Below are positions 25,833 to 33,968 of a stretch of 38,847 nt of DNA, one piece after another (positions within the stretch are counted from its first letter, which is position 1; the number at the start of each line of letters is the position of its first letter). The DNA is from Aurantimonas coralicida (GTDB lineage: Bacteria > Pseudomonadota > Alphaproteobacteria > Rhizobiales > Rhizobiaceae): positions 1 to 38,847 of the forward strand of contig DRFF01000026.1 in NCBI GenBank assembly GCA_011050685.1, in the 5' to 3' direction. Both the position numbers and the translations under genes were made by a program. The notes beneath the pieces were generated by a model, which worked only from the letters and a program-made list of their open reading frames with translations, searched no databases and had not been told where the DNA came from.

Positions 25833-26186
25833 AGAGCATCGAACGAAAATATGGACGCGTTCTGCCAGAGGGATTTCGGGACAAGGACGAGGGGATCGGC
25901 GCAGGTCGTAGCGGCGCTACGGCCAAGACGAGACCCGATGGAATTGGCGCGAAATCACTTGGGCCACCGATCGCCCCGCACCGGTCGGCGCGGAAAGGTC
26001 GATCGGCGGATTTTAAAGCCTGCCGTTTGCCGGAGGCAAACAGGCGGACGGGTTTCCGGCCGCCGGGCGCCCACTTTGTCGGCCGGCTCGACCGTAGCGC
26101 CGCTACGCTCGTCGTCAGCCTCCGCGTGGATCACCTCGGCGAGCCGAGAAACAGAACCGCATCTATATTGTCGTCCGATGCTCTAA
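25831..26186. mobile_element. MITE-like element with inverted ends inside the cho operon
   Basis: The ends TTAGAGCATCG (25831-25841) and CGATGCTCTAA (26176-26186) are perfect inverted repeats. The similarity continues inward (left AACGAAAATATGGA, right, complemented, GACGACAATATAGA). If the ends start at GAGCATCG, the flanking TA on both sides looks like a TA target duplication, as for IS630/Tc1-type elements. Inside are a GTAGCGGCGCTAC palindrome, its partner GTAGCGCCGCTAC, and a GTTTGCC-GGA-GGCAAAC hairpin. No transposase frame is present, so the element would be non-autonomous. It fills most of the 447-bp gap 25773-26219. Confidence 0.6.
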
Positions 26187-26219
26187 GCGCAGACCCGACC
26201 AGGAAGGAATCCCCGGCCC

Positions 26220-27062
26220 GTGGAATGGCTCCAGAATAATCCCCTGCCGATTGGCGAAGGCGCCTCGGCCTTCGTCGACTGGCTGACCGCCAACTTCACC
26301 TTCATCTTCGACGCGATCAGCAATGGCCTCGGCGCCTTCATCGACGCCGTCCTGTTTCTGCTGCAGTGGCCTCACCCCTTCGTCGTCGTCGCGGCTTTCG
26401 GAGCCATCGCTTACGCCGCCCGTCGCTCGATCCCGATCGTCATCTTCACCGTCGCCGGCCTGCTGCTGATCATCAATCTCGGATTCTGGGAGGACACGAC
26501 GCAGACGCTGGCACTGGTGCTCGCCTCGACCGCCGTCTGTATGCTGATCGGCGTTCCGCTGGGGGTCGCCGCCGCCCGGCGGGACTGGCTTTATGCCGGT
26601 CTTCGCCCCGTGCTCGACCTGATGCAGACGATCCCGACCTTCGTCTATCTGATCCCGGCGCTGATCCTGTTCGGGCTGGGCGTCGTGCCGGGGCTGGTGG
26701 CGACGGTGATCTTCGCCCTGCCCTCGTCGATCCGGCTGACCCGGCTCGGCATCGCCTCGACGCCGCGCCAGTTGCTCGAAGCCGGCGACGCATTCGGCGC
26801 CACCCGGCTGCAGCGGCTGTTCAAGATCGAGATTCCCTACGCGCTTCCGCAGATCATGGCGGGACTGACCCAGACGATCATGCTGTCGCTGTCGATGGTC
26901 GTGATTGCCGCGCTGGTCGGCGCGCCGGGCCTCGGCGTTCCCGTGCTGCGCGCGCTCAACAGCATCAATATCGGCCAGGGCTTCGAGGCCGGGTTGGCGA
27001 TCGTTCTCCTCGCCATCATCCTCGACCGGTTCTTCCGCATCGACGAAAAGACCCGCTCATGA
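26220..27062 (+). CDS. choW: Choline ABC transporter permease
   Basis: A 280-residue protein with about six membrane spans. The start is a GTG (26220, reading VEWLQNNPLP) with AGGAAGGA about 11 nt upstream. The BPD-type permease EAA loop reads LLEAGDAFGATRLQRLFKIEIPYALPQI. The segment LMQTIPTFVYLIPALILFGLG is typical of the ProW/OpuAB/ChoW group. It forms the membrane channel with ChoV and receives substrate from ChoX. Its stop overlaps the choV ATG by 4 bp. Expression may be reduced or altered by the hairpin and inserted element that separate it from choX. Confidence 0.92.
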   Translation: MEWLQNNPLPIGEGASAFVDWLTANFTFIFDAISNGLGAFIDAVLFLLQWPHPFVVVAAFGAIAYAARRSIPIVIFTVAGLLLIINLGFWEDTTQTLALVLASTAVCMLIGVPLGVAAARRDWLYAGLRPVLDLMQTIPTFVYLIPALILFGLGVVPGLVATVIFALPSSIRLTRLGIASTPRQLLEAGDAFGATRLQRLFKIEIPYALPQIMAGLTQTIMLSLSMVVIAALVGAPGLGVPVLRALNSINIGQGFEAGLAIVLLAIILDRFFRIDEKTRS

Positions 27063-28099
27063 GCCCCATCGTCTCCTTCCAGAACGTCTCGATCGTTTTC
27101 GGCCGGAAGCCAGAACAGGCGCTACCGCTGGCCGACGCAGGCAAGAGCCGTAGCGAAATTCGCGAGGCGACGGGCCTGACGCTGGGTGTCGCCGACGCCT
27201 CGCTCGACGTCGAAGCCGGCGAGATCGCCGTTTTGATGGGTCTGTCGGGCTCCGGCAAATCGACGCTTTTACGGGCGGTCAACGGGCTGGCGCCGATCAC
27301 CCGCGGCCGGGTCGTCATCGACACCGGCAAGGGCACCGTCGACCCGAAGGATTGCGGGACCAAACGCCTGCGCGAGCTGCGGCGGCACGAAGTGGCGATG
27401 GTGTTTCAGCAATTCGCGTTGCTGCCGTGGCGCTCAGTCGCGGAAAATGTCGGGCTCGGCCTCGAACTCGCCGGCGAGCCGCGCGCCAGGCGGCGTGAAC
27501 GGGTCATGACCCAACTGGAACTGGTGGGCCTCGGCGACTGGGCGCATTCGCGCGTCGGCGAGTTGTCCGGCGGCATGCAGCAGAGGGTGGGCCTCGCCCG
27601 CGCGTTTGCCACCGACGCGCCGATCCTGTTGATGGACGAACCCTTCTCCGCGCTCGATCCGCTGATCCGGGCGCGGCTGCAGGACGAACTCCTGGAAATT
27701 CAGCAGCGGTTGAAAAAGACCATCATCTTCGTCAGCCACGACCTCGACGAGGCGTTCAAGATCGGCAACCGCATCGCCATCATGGAGGGCGGCCGTATCG
27801 TCCAGGTCGGCACCGCCCAGGACATCGTGCTCAGGCCGGCGGACGACTACGTCGCCGACTTCGTCGCCCATATGAATCCGCTCAACGTTCTGACCGCCGA
27901 GAATGTGATGAAGCCGGTGGACGCCGAGAACGGTGCAACTCCGGCGCGGGTCGCGGCGATGGCCGAACCCGACACGCCGCTCAAGCGGGTGATGGAATCG
28001 ATTTCCGGCGGCAATGGAGCGGTGATCGTATCCCGCAACGGACGGGTCGTCGGCCAGATCGGCCCGCAGGAGATCGTCGACGCGCTGATGCGCCACTGA
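27059..28099 (+). CDS. choV: Choline ABC transporter ATP-binding protein
   Basis: A 346-residue ATPase from the ATG at 27059 (MSPIVSFQNVSIVFG). Walker A is MGLSGSGKSTLLRAVNGL, the Q-loop is FQQFALLPWRSV, the signature is LSGGMQQRVGLARA, Walker B is ILLMDEPFSALDP and the switch His is in IFVSHDLDEAF. After the ATPase, the last roughly 55 residues (PLKRVMESISGGNGAVIVSR, VVGQIGPQEIVDALM) resemble a single CBS-like unit, as in ProV/OpuAA-type ATPases. It energises uptake through ChoW. The 101 bp after it contain only a short inverted repeat. Confidence 0.93.
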   Translation: MSPIVSFQNVSIVFGRKPEQALPLADAGKSRSEIREATGLTLGVADASLDVEAGEIAVLMGLSGSGKSTLLRAVNGLAPITRGRVVIDTGKGTVDPKDCGTKRLRELRRHEVAMVFQQFALLPWRSVAENVGLGLELAGEPRARRRERVMTQLELVGLGDWAHSRVGELSGGMQQRVGLARAFATDAPILLMDEPFSALDPLIRARLQDELLEIQQRLKKTIIFVSHDLDEAFKIGNRIAIMEGGRIVQVGTAQDIVLRPADDYVADFVAHMNPLNVLTAENVMKPVDAENGATPARVAAMAEPDTPLKRVMESISGGNGAVIVSRNGRVVGQIGPQEIVDALMRH

Positions 28100-28141
28100 T
28101 ACCGGCCTGCGATTGGTCCGAGGCCTATCGAAAAGCGATCG

Positions 28142-28161
28142 AACGCGACGCGTGACGCGTT
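28142..28161. repeat. Short inverted repeat between convergent genes
   Basis: AACGCG/CGCGTT arms (28142-28147, 28156-28161) around ACGCGTGA, between the 3' ends of choV and the flippase gene. There is no T-run, so terminator function is uncertain. Confidence 0.25.
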
Positions 28162-28200
28162 GCTGAACTGCCGCCGACTCCTATCTGCGATAGTGGCCGC

Positions 28201-29478
28201 TCATCGGGTCTGATGCCGGAACAGGAGGATCAACTGTGCCGCCAGTTGTATTCCCCGCGCCAGGGCCAACAGCCAGATCAATTGCTCCAGCGACAGATCG
28301 AACTGGATCACCGCTCCTGCTCCGAGAACCGTTGTGGCGAAGAACAGGGCGGAGGCCGTGGTCATGTCTTTCTCCCGGTCGCGAGAAATCATCAGCCAGT
28401 CGAAGAACTCGGAAACGCGGAAAAACGAAAGAAACGAGATCGCGACGAACGTTCCGACCGTCACGCCGTACTTGTCTCCCAGCGATTCCAGAGGCCAGAC
28501 GAACACCGCGAACGCCGCCGCCGCCAATTGGGCGGCCCCCGCGAATATGCACGCCGCGGACCAGGCGCTTGCCGTCTTCACCTGCCGAAGGAGGGTGGCT
28601 CCGCTCCGCTCCATCATGACCAGTTGCGGGCCGACCGACTGCACGATGATGGCAACGATGGTCGAGTTGATCATATAGAATAGCAGGACGAATGCGTAGG
28701 AACCGGCTGACGCCGCCCCGAACACATGGCCAACGAACAGTCTATCAAGATAAAGCGGCGCCGATACGAGAATGATGCTGACGAATATCCAATACCCGCC
28801 GTAGTCTCTTGGCGGGTCGACGGTGAGCGCGTCTGGACTTGGGGCGGTGGTGGATTCAGCCAGGCGAACGAGCCAACAGCGCATGAGGAGGGCCGCAACG
28901 GCTGCCGCGACGATTTCGCCGACGACGGCCCCGGGCCAACCCGCAAGCCAGGCGCCAAGTACACCGAACGCGATCGCCGTCGTCGCCCGGACGAGGTTTC
29001 CGAAGCCGAACAACCGCAATTCCGTGGTCGAGCGAATTCCAGAAGAATAGATGTTGTAGGCAATCGAACCAACTGAGAACAATACGATGAAAAATAGTAT
29101 GGACAGATAATCATTAAGCGATAGCGCATAGATCAGAATACCTGCGAAAACGCACGATGCGACGGCTCTCAATGAAACGTCGAGGAGGGCCCGATCGGCG
29201 GAAGCGACGACCGAACGCCTCTGCCCGGCCATCCAAAGCCGCGGGAACGACTTCATGAAGCCTTCTATCCGGCCGAAACTCAGGACATTGGAGGCAAATA
29301 AGCCGACCGAGGCAACAATCGCGTAGACGCCGAACCCTTCAACATCTAGAATAACCGCAAGAATAAACCCGCGTGCCAGTGTCAGCACGGCTGCCGTTCC
29401 CATCGCTCCCAAAAAATAGAGGCGCGCTGACAATGCCGCCCGCAATCGGTGGACGATCAAGGAAGCATTCAAATTCAC
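28201..29478 (-). CDS. Wzx/MATE-like polysaccharide flippase
   Basis: A 425-residue, highly hydrophobic protein with about twelve predicted spans, starting with GTG at 29478 after GGGGATAGGG. The first span region (AVLTLARGFILAVILDVEGFGVYAIV) carries the glycan-flippase style motif in which a loop Gly-Phe-Gly-x-Tyr follows TM1. Later text such as DRLFVGHVFGAASAGSYAFVLL matches polysaccharide biosynthesis protein C-domain patterns. Such proteins move lipid-linked sugar units across the inner membrane. No glycosyltransferase lies beside it, so this is a stand-alone member. AT content is higher than in neighbouring genes. Confidence 0.75.
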   Translation of the reverse strand: MNLNASLIVHRLRAALSARLYFLGAMGTAAVLTLARGFILAVILDVEGFGVYAIVASVGLFASNVLSFGRIEGFMKSFPRLWMAGQRRSVVASADRALLDVSLRAVASCVFAGILIYALSLNDYLSILFFIVLFSVGSIAYNIYSSGIRSTTELRLFGFGNLVRATTAIAFGVLGAWLAGWPGAVVGEIVAAAVAALLMRCWLVRLAESTTAPSPDALTVDPPRDYGGYWIFVSIILVSAPLYLDRLFVGHVFGAASAGSYAFVLLFYMINSTIVAIIVQSVGPQLVMMERSGATLLRQVKTASAWSAACIFAGAAQLAAAAFAVFVWPLESLGDKYGVTVGTFVAISFLSFFRVSEFFDWLMISRDREKDMTTASALFFATTVLGAGAVIQFDLSLEQLIWLLALARGIQLAAQLILLFRHQTR

Positions 29479-29560
29479 GCCCTATCCCCGGACCGGTAAC
29501 GAAGCGGCGCCGATTTCGACGCCAGGAACTTATCTGGCCCGCGTTCTGATCACACTGTAC

Positions 29561-29599
29561 AAAAAACGAAGGGCGCAAACATTTCTATGTTGTTTGCGC
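29561..29599 (-). terminator. Rho-independent terminator after the PhyH gene
   Basis: On the minus strand GCGCAAAC/GTTTGCGC (arms 29573-29580 and 29592-29599) is followed by CCTTCGTTTTTTG (T-run at 29561-29566). It lies 14 bp past the dioxygenase stop and so separates that gene from the flippase gene, which would need its own promoter in 29479-29560. Confidence 0.8.
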
Positions 29600-29612
29600 T
29601 CACCGTTTCAAC

Positions 29613-30518
29613 TTATGCTCGGAGATATACCCGGTTCACATACGGGTCTAGTGTGACACCATCCTGTTGCGGTCTGTATCTTCCCACAGGTTTTTTGGGA
29701 CCTCCCACATACTCCGCCAAGGAATAAAGCACCTGGAACAGCAGCCGTGTCGTCTTGGTTGGCGGGACGCCCCGATGAACACCATACGTGTTTTCCAGGA
29801 AGGCTGTCCCTGCGGGACCCGTGAACTTCATGACGTTTTGCGACCCGAATTCGGTCGTCACTTCTTCTTCCGACAGCCGTCGGATCTCGGTCAGTTTATT
29901 GACCTTATGAGTCCCCTTGACGAAGACGTGGGGTCCCGACCCGTCATCCACGTCGGTCAGATAGATAAACAGTTTGATGAAGCGAAGATCGTCGACATCG
30001 CGGTGGAAGAGCTCTGCATGCCGCGCGGCTTCTCCATGCGCGATCGACCACCAAGCCGTCATGTAACTGATCGTCGGCTTGGCCCCGAGGGCCTTGCCCA
30101 CTGCCGAAAGGACCGTCGGATTGTTCGCGATCGCCAGTGCGTGCGGGGCGTTCAAGACATCCGAATGGTCGAAATTGGCCACATGAGTACCGGAAGGGGC
30201 ATCTGCCGGCGCCTTGAATTTGCCGAGATGCGGCCGGTAGCCGTCAAACGCCAACCGACTCGCGAAATAGTCTCGCATTTCCTGAACCTGGTCGGAGGTC
30301 AGGAGACCAGGAAGCATGGCGTAGCCATCATCGTCCAACCGCTGAGCGGTGTCAGCGGCATCAGAGACGAACTCCGGGCGCGGCAGCTTGGCCACGAATT
30401 TCTCAGCCGCGGCCTCCCTCTCTGGAAGCCCGCTTATCCTGCGCTGCATGAAGAGATGACGATAGCGCGGATCGTAAAGGATCTTGGCGCGATTATTGAT
30501 GCTGGAGATAATCCCCAT
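29613..30518 (-). CDS. Phytanoyl-CoA dioxygenase (PhyH) family protein
   Basis: A 301-residue protein of the Fe(II)/2-oxoglutarate dioxygenase superfamily. The iron-binding facial triad is visible: His and Asp in ELFHRDVDDLRFIKL (HxD) and the distal His in NTYGVHRGVPP. An Arg follows about nine residues later (TTRLLFQV) that would hold 2-oxoglutarate. A central segment YLTDVDDGSGPHVFVKGTHK is typical of PhyH proteins, where it joins the two halves of the double-stranded beta-helix. The substrate is unknown; PhyH members near envelope genes often hydroxylate lipids or small metabolites. A terminator follows it. Confidence 0.88.
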   Translation of the reverse strand: MGIISSINNRAKILYDPRYRHLFMQRRISGLPEREAAAEKFVAKLPRPEFVSDAADTAQRLDDDGYAMLPGLLTSDQVQEMRDYFASRLAFDGYRPHLGKFKAPADAPSGTHVANFDHSDVLNAPHALAIANNPTVLSAVGKALGAKPTISYMTAWWSIAHGEAARHAELFHRDVDDLRFIKLFIYLTDVDDGSGPHVFVKGTHKVNKLTEIRRLSEEEVTTEFGSQNVMKFTGPAGTAFLENTYGVHRGVPPTKTTRLLFQVLYSLAEYVGGPKKPVGRYRPQQDGVTLDPYVNRVYLRA

Positions 30519-30883
30519 TCGATGGTCAATGGTCTTGACTTCACATTGAAATTATTAGCCTTTCCAGCCGCGATTCAAACCCATACCAACTGCGACACCA
30601 TCAAGCCAATGGTACTAGATTCGCGGGAGCGTCGCGGGCAGTACAGTAAAATGACTGAATTCGTTTGCTGATCAACGGTTGTTGCTCGGTCCCGAGGGCT
30701 TTCAGGGCCAAGTCCAGCCTGAACCCATTACCGCATAGCTCACTCGTGGTTGCGATCTGAGAAGACTCGAAGGGTCCGCTGCCAGAGACGAGCGCAGGGG
30801 GAGGCAGGTCGACAAATGCTGTTGTCGAGTGTCGATTATCACTATAGCGTTGTTCCGCGAAGGTTTGGTGAGAATCAACGGCA
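30519..30883. other. Gene-free stretch before the defence-like block
   Basis: No frame here is convincing on either strand. Two short plus-strand fragments, RRGQYS near 30630-30648 and VDYH at 30831-30842, recall pieces of HigB-type toxins that normally precede higA. They are in different frames and too far apart for an intact gene. The stretch must contain the promoter of the 30884 operon, but none stands out. Confidence 0.35.
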
Positions 30884-31192
30884 ATGCATCCAGGAATGAC
30901 AGTTCGGCAGGATTGCCTCGAAAAGAATGGGCTGAGCGTCACCGACGCCGCTCGGGTTCTTGGCGTTGATCGGCAGACCCTCAGCAACCTGCTGAACGCC
31001 CGGTCCGGCATCTCGCCAGAGATGGCCGTCCGGCTGGAAAAGGCGTTTGGCACACCTGCCCGCGAGTGGCTGATGCGGCAGCTCGACTACGAGCTGGCCG
31101 AAGTCATGCGCCGGGCCAAGAAGATTAAGGTCGAGCCTTTCCGAGCATCGGCCACCGAAAGTTGGGGAAAATATGAACGCCGTCGATATTGA
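30884..31192 (+). CDS. HigA-type HTH regulator (orphan antitoxin-like)
   Basis: A 102-residue XRE-type DNA-binding protein with the VapI/HigA build: MHPGMTVRQDCLEKNGLSVT, helix-turn-helix DAARVLGVDRQTLSNLLNAR, then SGISPEMAVRLEKAFGTPAR and EWLMRQLDYELAEV. HigA antitoxins normally neutralise a HigB RNase encoded just upstream and repress their own promoter. No intact higB is present. The gene overlaps the methyltransferase start by 20 bp, so it is the first gene of that operon and is more likely its autoregulator than an antitoxin. The ATG at 30884 has GAGA upstream. Confidence 0.85.
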   Translation: MHPGMTVRQDCLEKNGLSVTDAARVLGVDRQTLSNLLNARSGISPEMAVRLEKAFGTPAREWLMRQLDYELAEVMRRAKKIKVEPFRASATESWGKYERRRY

Positions 31193-33968
31193 AGAGGCCA
31201 TATCCGCGCTCGCCGAGCAGCCGTTCGACGCCCAAGAGTACCCCTTCGCCTTCCTTGAAGCTTTCGGCAACAAGGCCACGACCATCAAGCGGCTGCGCAC
31301 CGGCACGTCGAACAAGTCAGACATAGGCGGCGTTCTCCAAACCAGCAACATCCATATCGCTACCGCCGACACCGGCAGCGTGACGGAGAAGCTTGCCTCG
31401 CTCCGGGCGAGTCCCGCCACCACGCGCGGCAAGGCCAAGTTCATCCTCGCAACCGACGGCGTCACGTTCGAGGCCGAGGACCTGGAATCTGGCGAAACCG
31501 TCGCCTGTGCCTATGCCGATTTCCCGAACCATTTCGGCTTCTTTCTGCCGTTGGCCGGAATCACTACGGTCAAGCAAATCCGCGAAAGCTCGTTCGACAT
31601 CCGCGCCACGAGCCGCCTTAACAAGCTCTACGTCGAACTGCTGAACGACAACCCCGATTGGGGGACAGCCGAGCGCCGACCTGACATGAATCATTTCATG
31701 GCCCGGCTGATCTTCTGCTTCTTCGCGGAAGACACCGACATCTTCAATCGCACCGGTCTGTTCACCGCCACCATCGAGCAGATGAGCGCACGGGATTCCT
31801 CTAACACCCATGAGGTGGTTGGCGAGATTTTCCACGCGATGAACACGCCCATCGCTGCCCGGAAGGACGCGCACCTTCCCCGCTGGGCCGATGTATTTCC
31901 CTACGTCAATGGAGGGTTGTTTTCGGGCAATCTCGATGTGCCGCGTTTCAGCCGGATCGCGCGGACCTACCTGCTCCATATCGGTGGCCTCGATTGGCGG
32001 CAGATCAACCCGGATATCTTTGGGTCGATGATTCAGGCCGTCGCCGACGAGGAGGAGCGCGGGGCCTTGGGGATGCACTACACCAGCGTTCCCAACATCC
32101 TGAAAGTGCTGAACCCCCTCTTTCTGGACGATTTGCGGCGGCATCTTGAGGAGGCTGGCGACAACGGCCGCAAGCTCCTCAATCTCCGCAACCGCATGGC
32201 CCGTATCCGAGTGTTTGATCCGGCCTGCGGCAGCGGCAACTTCCTTGTCATCGCCTATAAGAAAATGCGGGCCATCGAGGCCGAGATCAACAGGCGACGG
32301 GGTGAGGACGGCCGGAAGTCGGATATTCCGCTGACCAATTTCAGGGGGATTGAGCTTCGCGACTTCCCCGCCGAGATCGCCCGTTTGGCACTCATCATCG
32401 CCGAATATCAGTGCGACGTGCTTTATCGTGGACAGAAAGACGCCCTTCAAGATTTCCTGCCGCTCGACGCCCAGAACTGGATTACCTGTGGAAACGCGCT
32501 GCGGCTCGACTGGCTGAGCATCTGCCCACCCACGGGCACGGGCGTGAAGCTACAAGGCGATGATCTATTTAATACACCGCTGGATCAAACGCAGATCGAC
32601 TTCGAGAACGAGGGTGGAGAGACGTATCTTTGCGGCAACCCTCCCTATCTCGGGAATAAGCTGCAATCGGACGAACAAAAGGATGACCTTCGCGCCGTGT
32701 TTGACGGCCGAATTGAGGGGTGGAAATCACTCGATTATGTTGCCGCGTGGCTGATGATGGCTGCCGAATATGGCACGCGAACAAAGGCCATTTCCGCCTT
32801 CGTGACAACGAACTCACTATGCCAAGGCCAGCAGGTTCCTATTCTTTGGCCAGCCATGTTCAAAACCGGGCATGAAATCGAATTTGCTCACACATCATTC
32901 AAGTGGGCAAACCTCGCCAGTTACAACGCGGGCGTGATCGTGATTGTGGTCGGTATATCCAACGCTGGTGCAAGCCGAAAGCGCCTCTACTCGCTTGATT
33001 CCGACGGGGCGGCGCATGAAAAGATTTGCTCCAACATCAACCCCTACCTTGTCGATGGGCCGAACCTCGTCGTGGAAAGTAGGCGCGAGCCTCCCAGAGA
33101 CGCTGCGCCCATGCTTTTCGGCAATATGCCGCGTGATGGCGGGCATTTGATTGTTTCTCGCGAGCAAAAGACCGTAGAAGGCCAGGCCGATCCTGTCTTT
33201 CAGAGCTATATAAGACCGTTCTTCGGGTCGGAGGATTTCATACAAGGCAAGACGCGATACTGCCTTTGGATAGAGCAAACGCAGTATGAAGATTCACTGC
33301 AATCTCCATTGATCGCCCGGCGTTTGGATGCCGTGAGGCAGATGCGCTTGGAAAGCAAAGCTAGCTCGACCCGCGATTTTGCAAGAGTCCCCTATCGGTT
33401 TGTGCAAGTTCAGGGAACCGCGCGGCGTTCCACCCTCATTGTCCCGCGCGTGAGCTCCGAGCGCCGCCCCTATCTTCCCGTTGGCTTGTTGGATAAGCGC
33501 GCAGTTATTGCCGATAGCGCATTTGCCCTATACGACGCGCCACTATGGAACATGGCAGTTATCGCTTCGCGTCTTCATCTTGTGTGGGTTGCCGCCGTCT
33601 GCGGTAAACTCAAGACTGATTATCGCTATTCCAACACTCTGGGATGGAACACTTTCCCATCTCCGAAGCTGACCGAAAAGAACAAGGCCGACTTGAGCGT
33701 GGCGGCCAGTCAAATCCTTATGGCTAGGGAGCATTATTACCCGGCTACGATTGGGGATATGTATGACCCGGACCACATTGACACCAACTTTCCCTCGTTG
33801 CGCGAAGCGCATGAGCGCAACGACGAGATCATGGAACGTATCTACATCGGTAGAAGATTTAAAAACGACACGGAGCGCTTAGAGAAGCTCTTTGCTCTTT
33901 ATGCCCAGGAGCAAAAGGGCGACCGTCTTGTGGAGAATGCCCCCTCGGGCACGAGGAGGCGCGGATGA
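31173..33968 (+). CDS. Large N6-adenine-type DNA methyltransferase, MmeI/YeeA-like
   Basis: A 931-residue protein. The N-terminal roughly 300 residues (EQPFDAQEYPFAFLEAFGNK, SDIGGVLQTSNIHIAT, RLIFCFFAEDTDIFN) and the segment EERGALGMHYTSVPNILKVL precede the catalytic domain. SAM motif I is VFDPACGSGNFLVIAYKK (about 348-365) and catalytic motif IV is CGNPPYLGNK (NPPY, about 488-498), the class that methylates exocyclic amines of adenine. A long C-terminal part (about 550-931) would hold the target-recognition domain. The length and layout match MmeI/YeeA-like proteins. I see no PD-(D/E)XK motif at the N-terminus, so it probably only methylates. It is coupled to the next gene by a 4-bp ATGA overlap. 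Confidence 0.9.
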   Translation: MNAVDIEEAISALAEQPFDAQEYPFAFLEAFGNKATTIKRLRTGTSNKSDIGGVLQTSNIHIATADTGSVTEKLASLRASPATTRGKAKFILATDGVTFEAEDLESGETVACAYADFPNHFGFFLPLAGITTVKQIRESSFDIRATSRLNKLYVELLNDNPDWGTAERRPDMNHFMARLIFCFFAEDTDIFNRTGLFTATIEQMSARDSSNTHEVVGEIFHAMNTPIAARKDAHLPRWADVFPYVNGGLFSGNLDVPRFSRIARTYLLHIGGLDWRQINPDIFGSMIQAVADEEERGALGMHYTSVPNILKVLNPLFLDDLRRHLEEAGDNGRKLLNLRNRMARIRVFDPACGSGNFLVIAYKKMRAIEAEINRRRGEDGRKSDIPLTNFRGIELRDFPAEIARLALIIAEYQCDVLYRGQKDALQDFLPLDAQNWITCGNALRLDWLSICPPTGTGVKLQGDDLFNTPLDQTQIDFENEGGETYLCGNPPYLGNKLQSDEQKDDLRAVFDGRIEGWKSLDYVAAWLMMAAEYGTRTKAISAFVTTNSLCQGQQVPILWPAMFKTGHEIEFAHTSFKWANLASYNAGVIVIVVGISNAGASRKRLYSLDSDGAAHEKICSNINPYLVDGPNLVVESRREPPRDAAPMLFGNMPRDGGHLIVSREQKTVEGQADPVFQSYIRPFFGSEDFIQGKTRYCLWIEQTQYEDSLQSPLIARRLDAVRQMRLESKASSTRDFARVPYRFVQVQGTARRSTLIVPRVSSERRPYLPVGLLDKRAVIADSAFALYDAPLWNMAVIASRLHLVWVAAVCGKLKTDYRYSNTLGWNTFPSPKLTEKNKADLSVAASQILMAREHYYPATIGDMYDPDHIDTNFPSLREAHERNDEIMERIYIGRRFKNDTERLEKLFALYAQEQKGDRLVENAPSGTRRRG

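Noticed and set aside
30600-30880. A higB toxin gene or clear remnant upstream of the HigA-like gene
   Set aside because: Only RRGQYS and VDYH recall HigB, in different frames and about 190 bp apart where about 75 bp would be expected. This is too little to call even a pseudogene.
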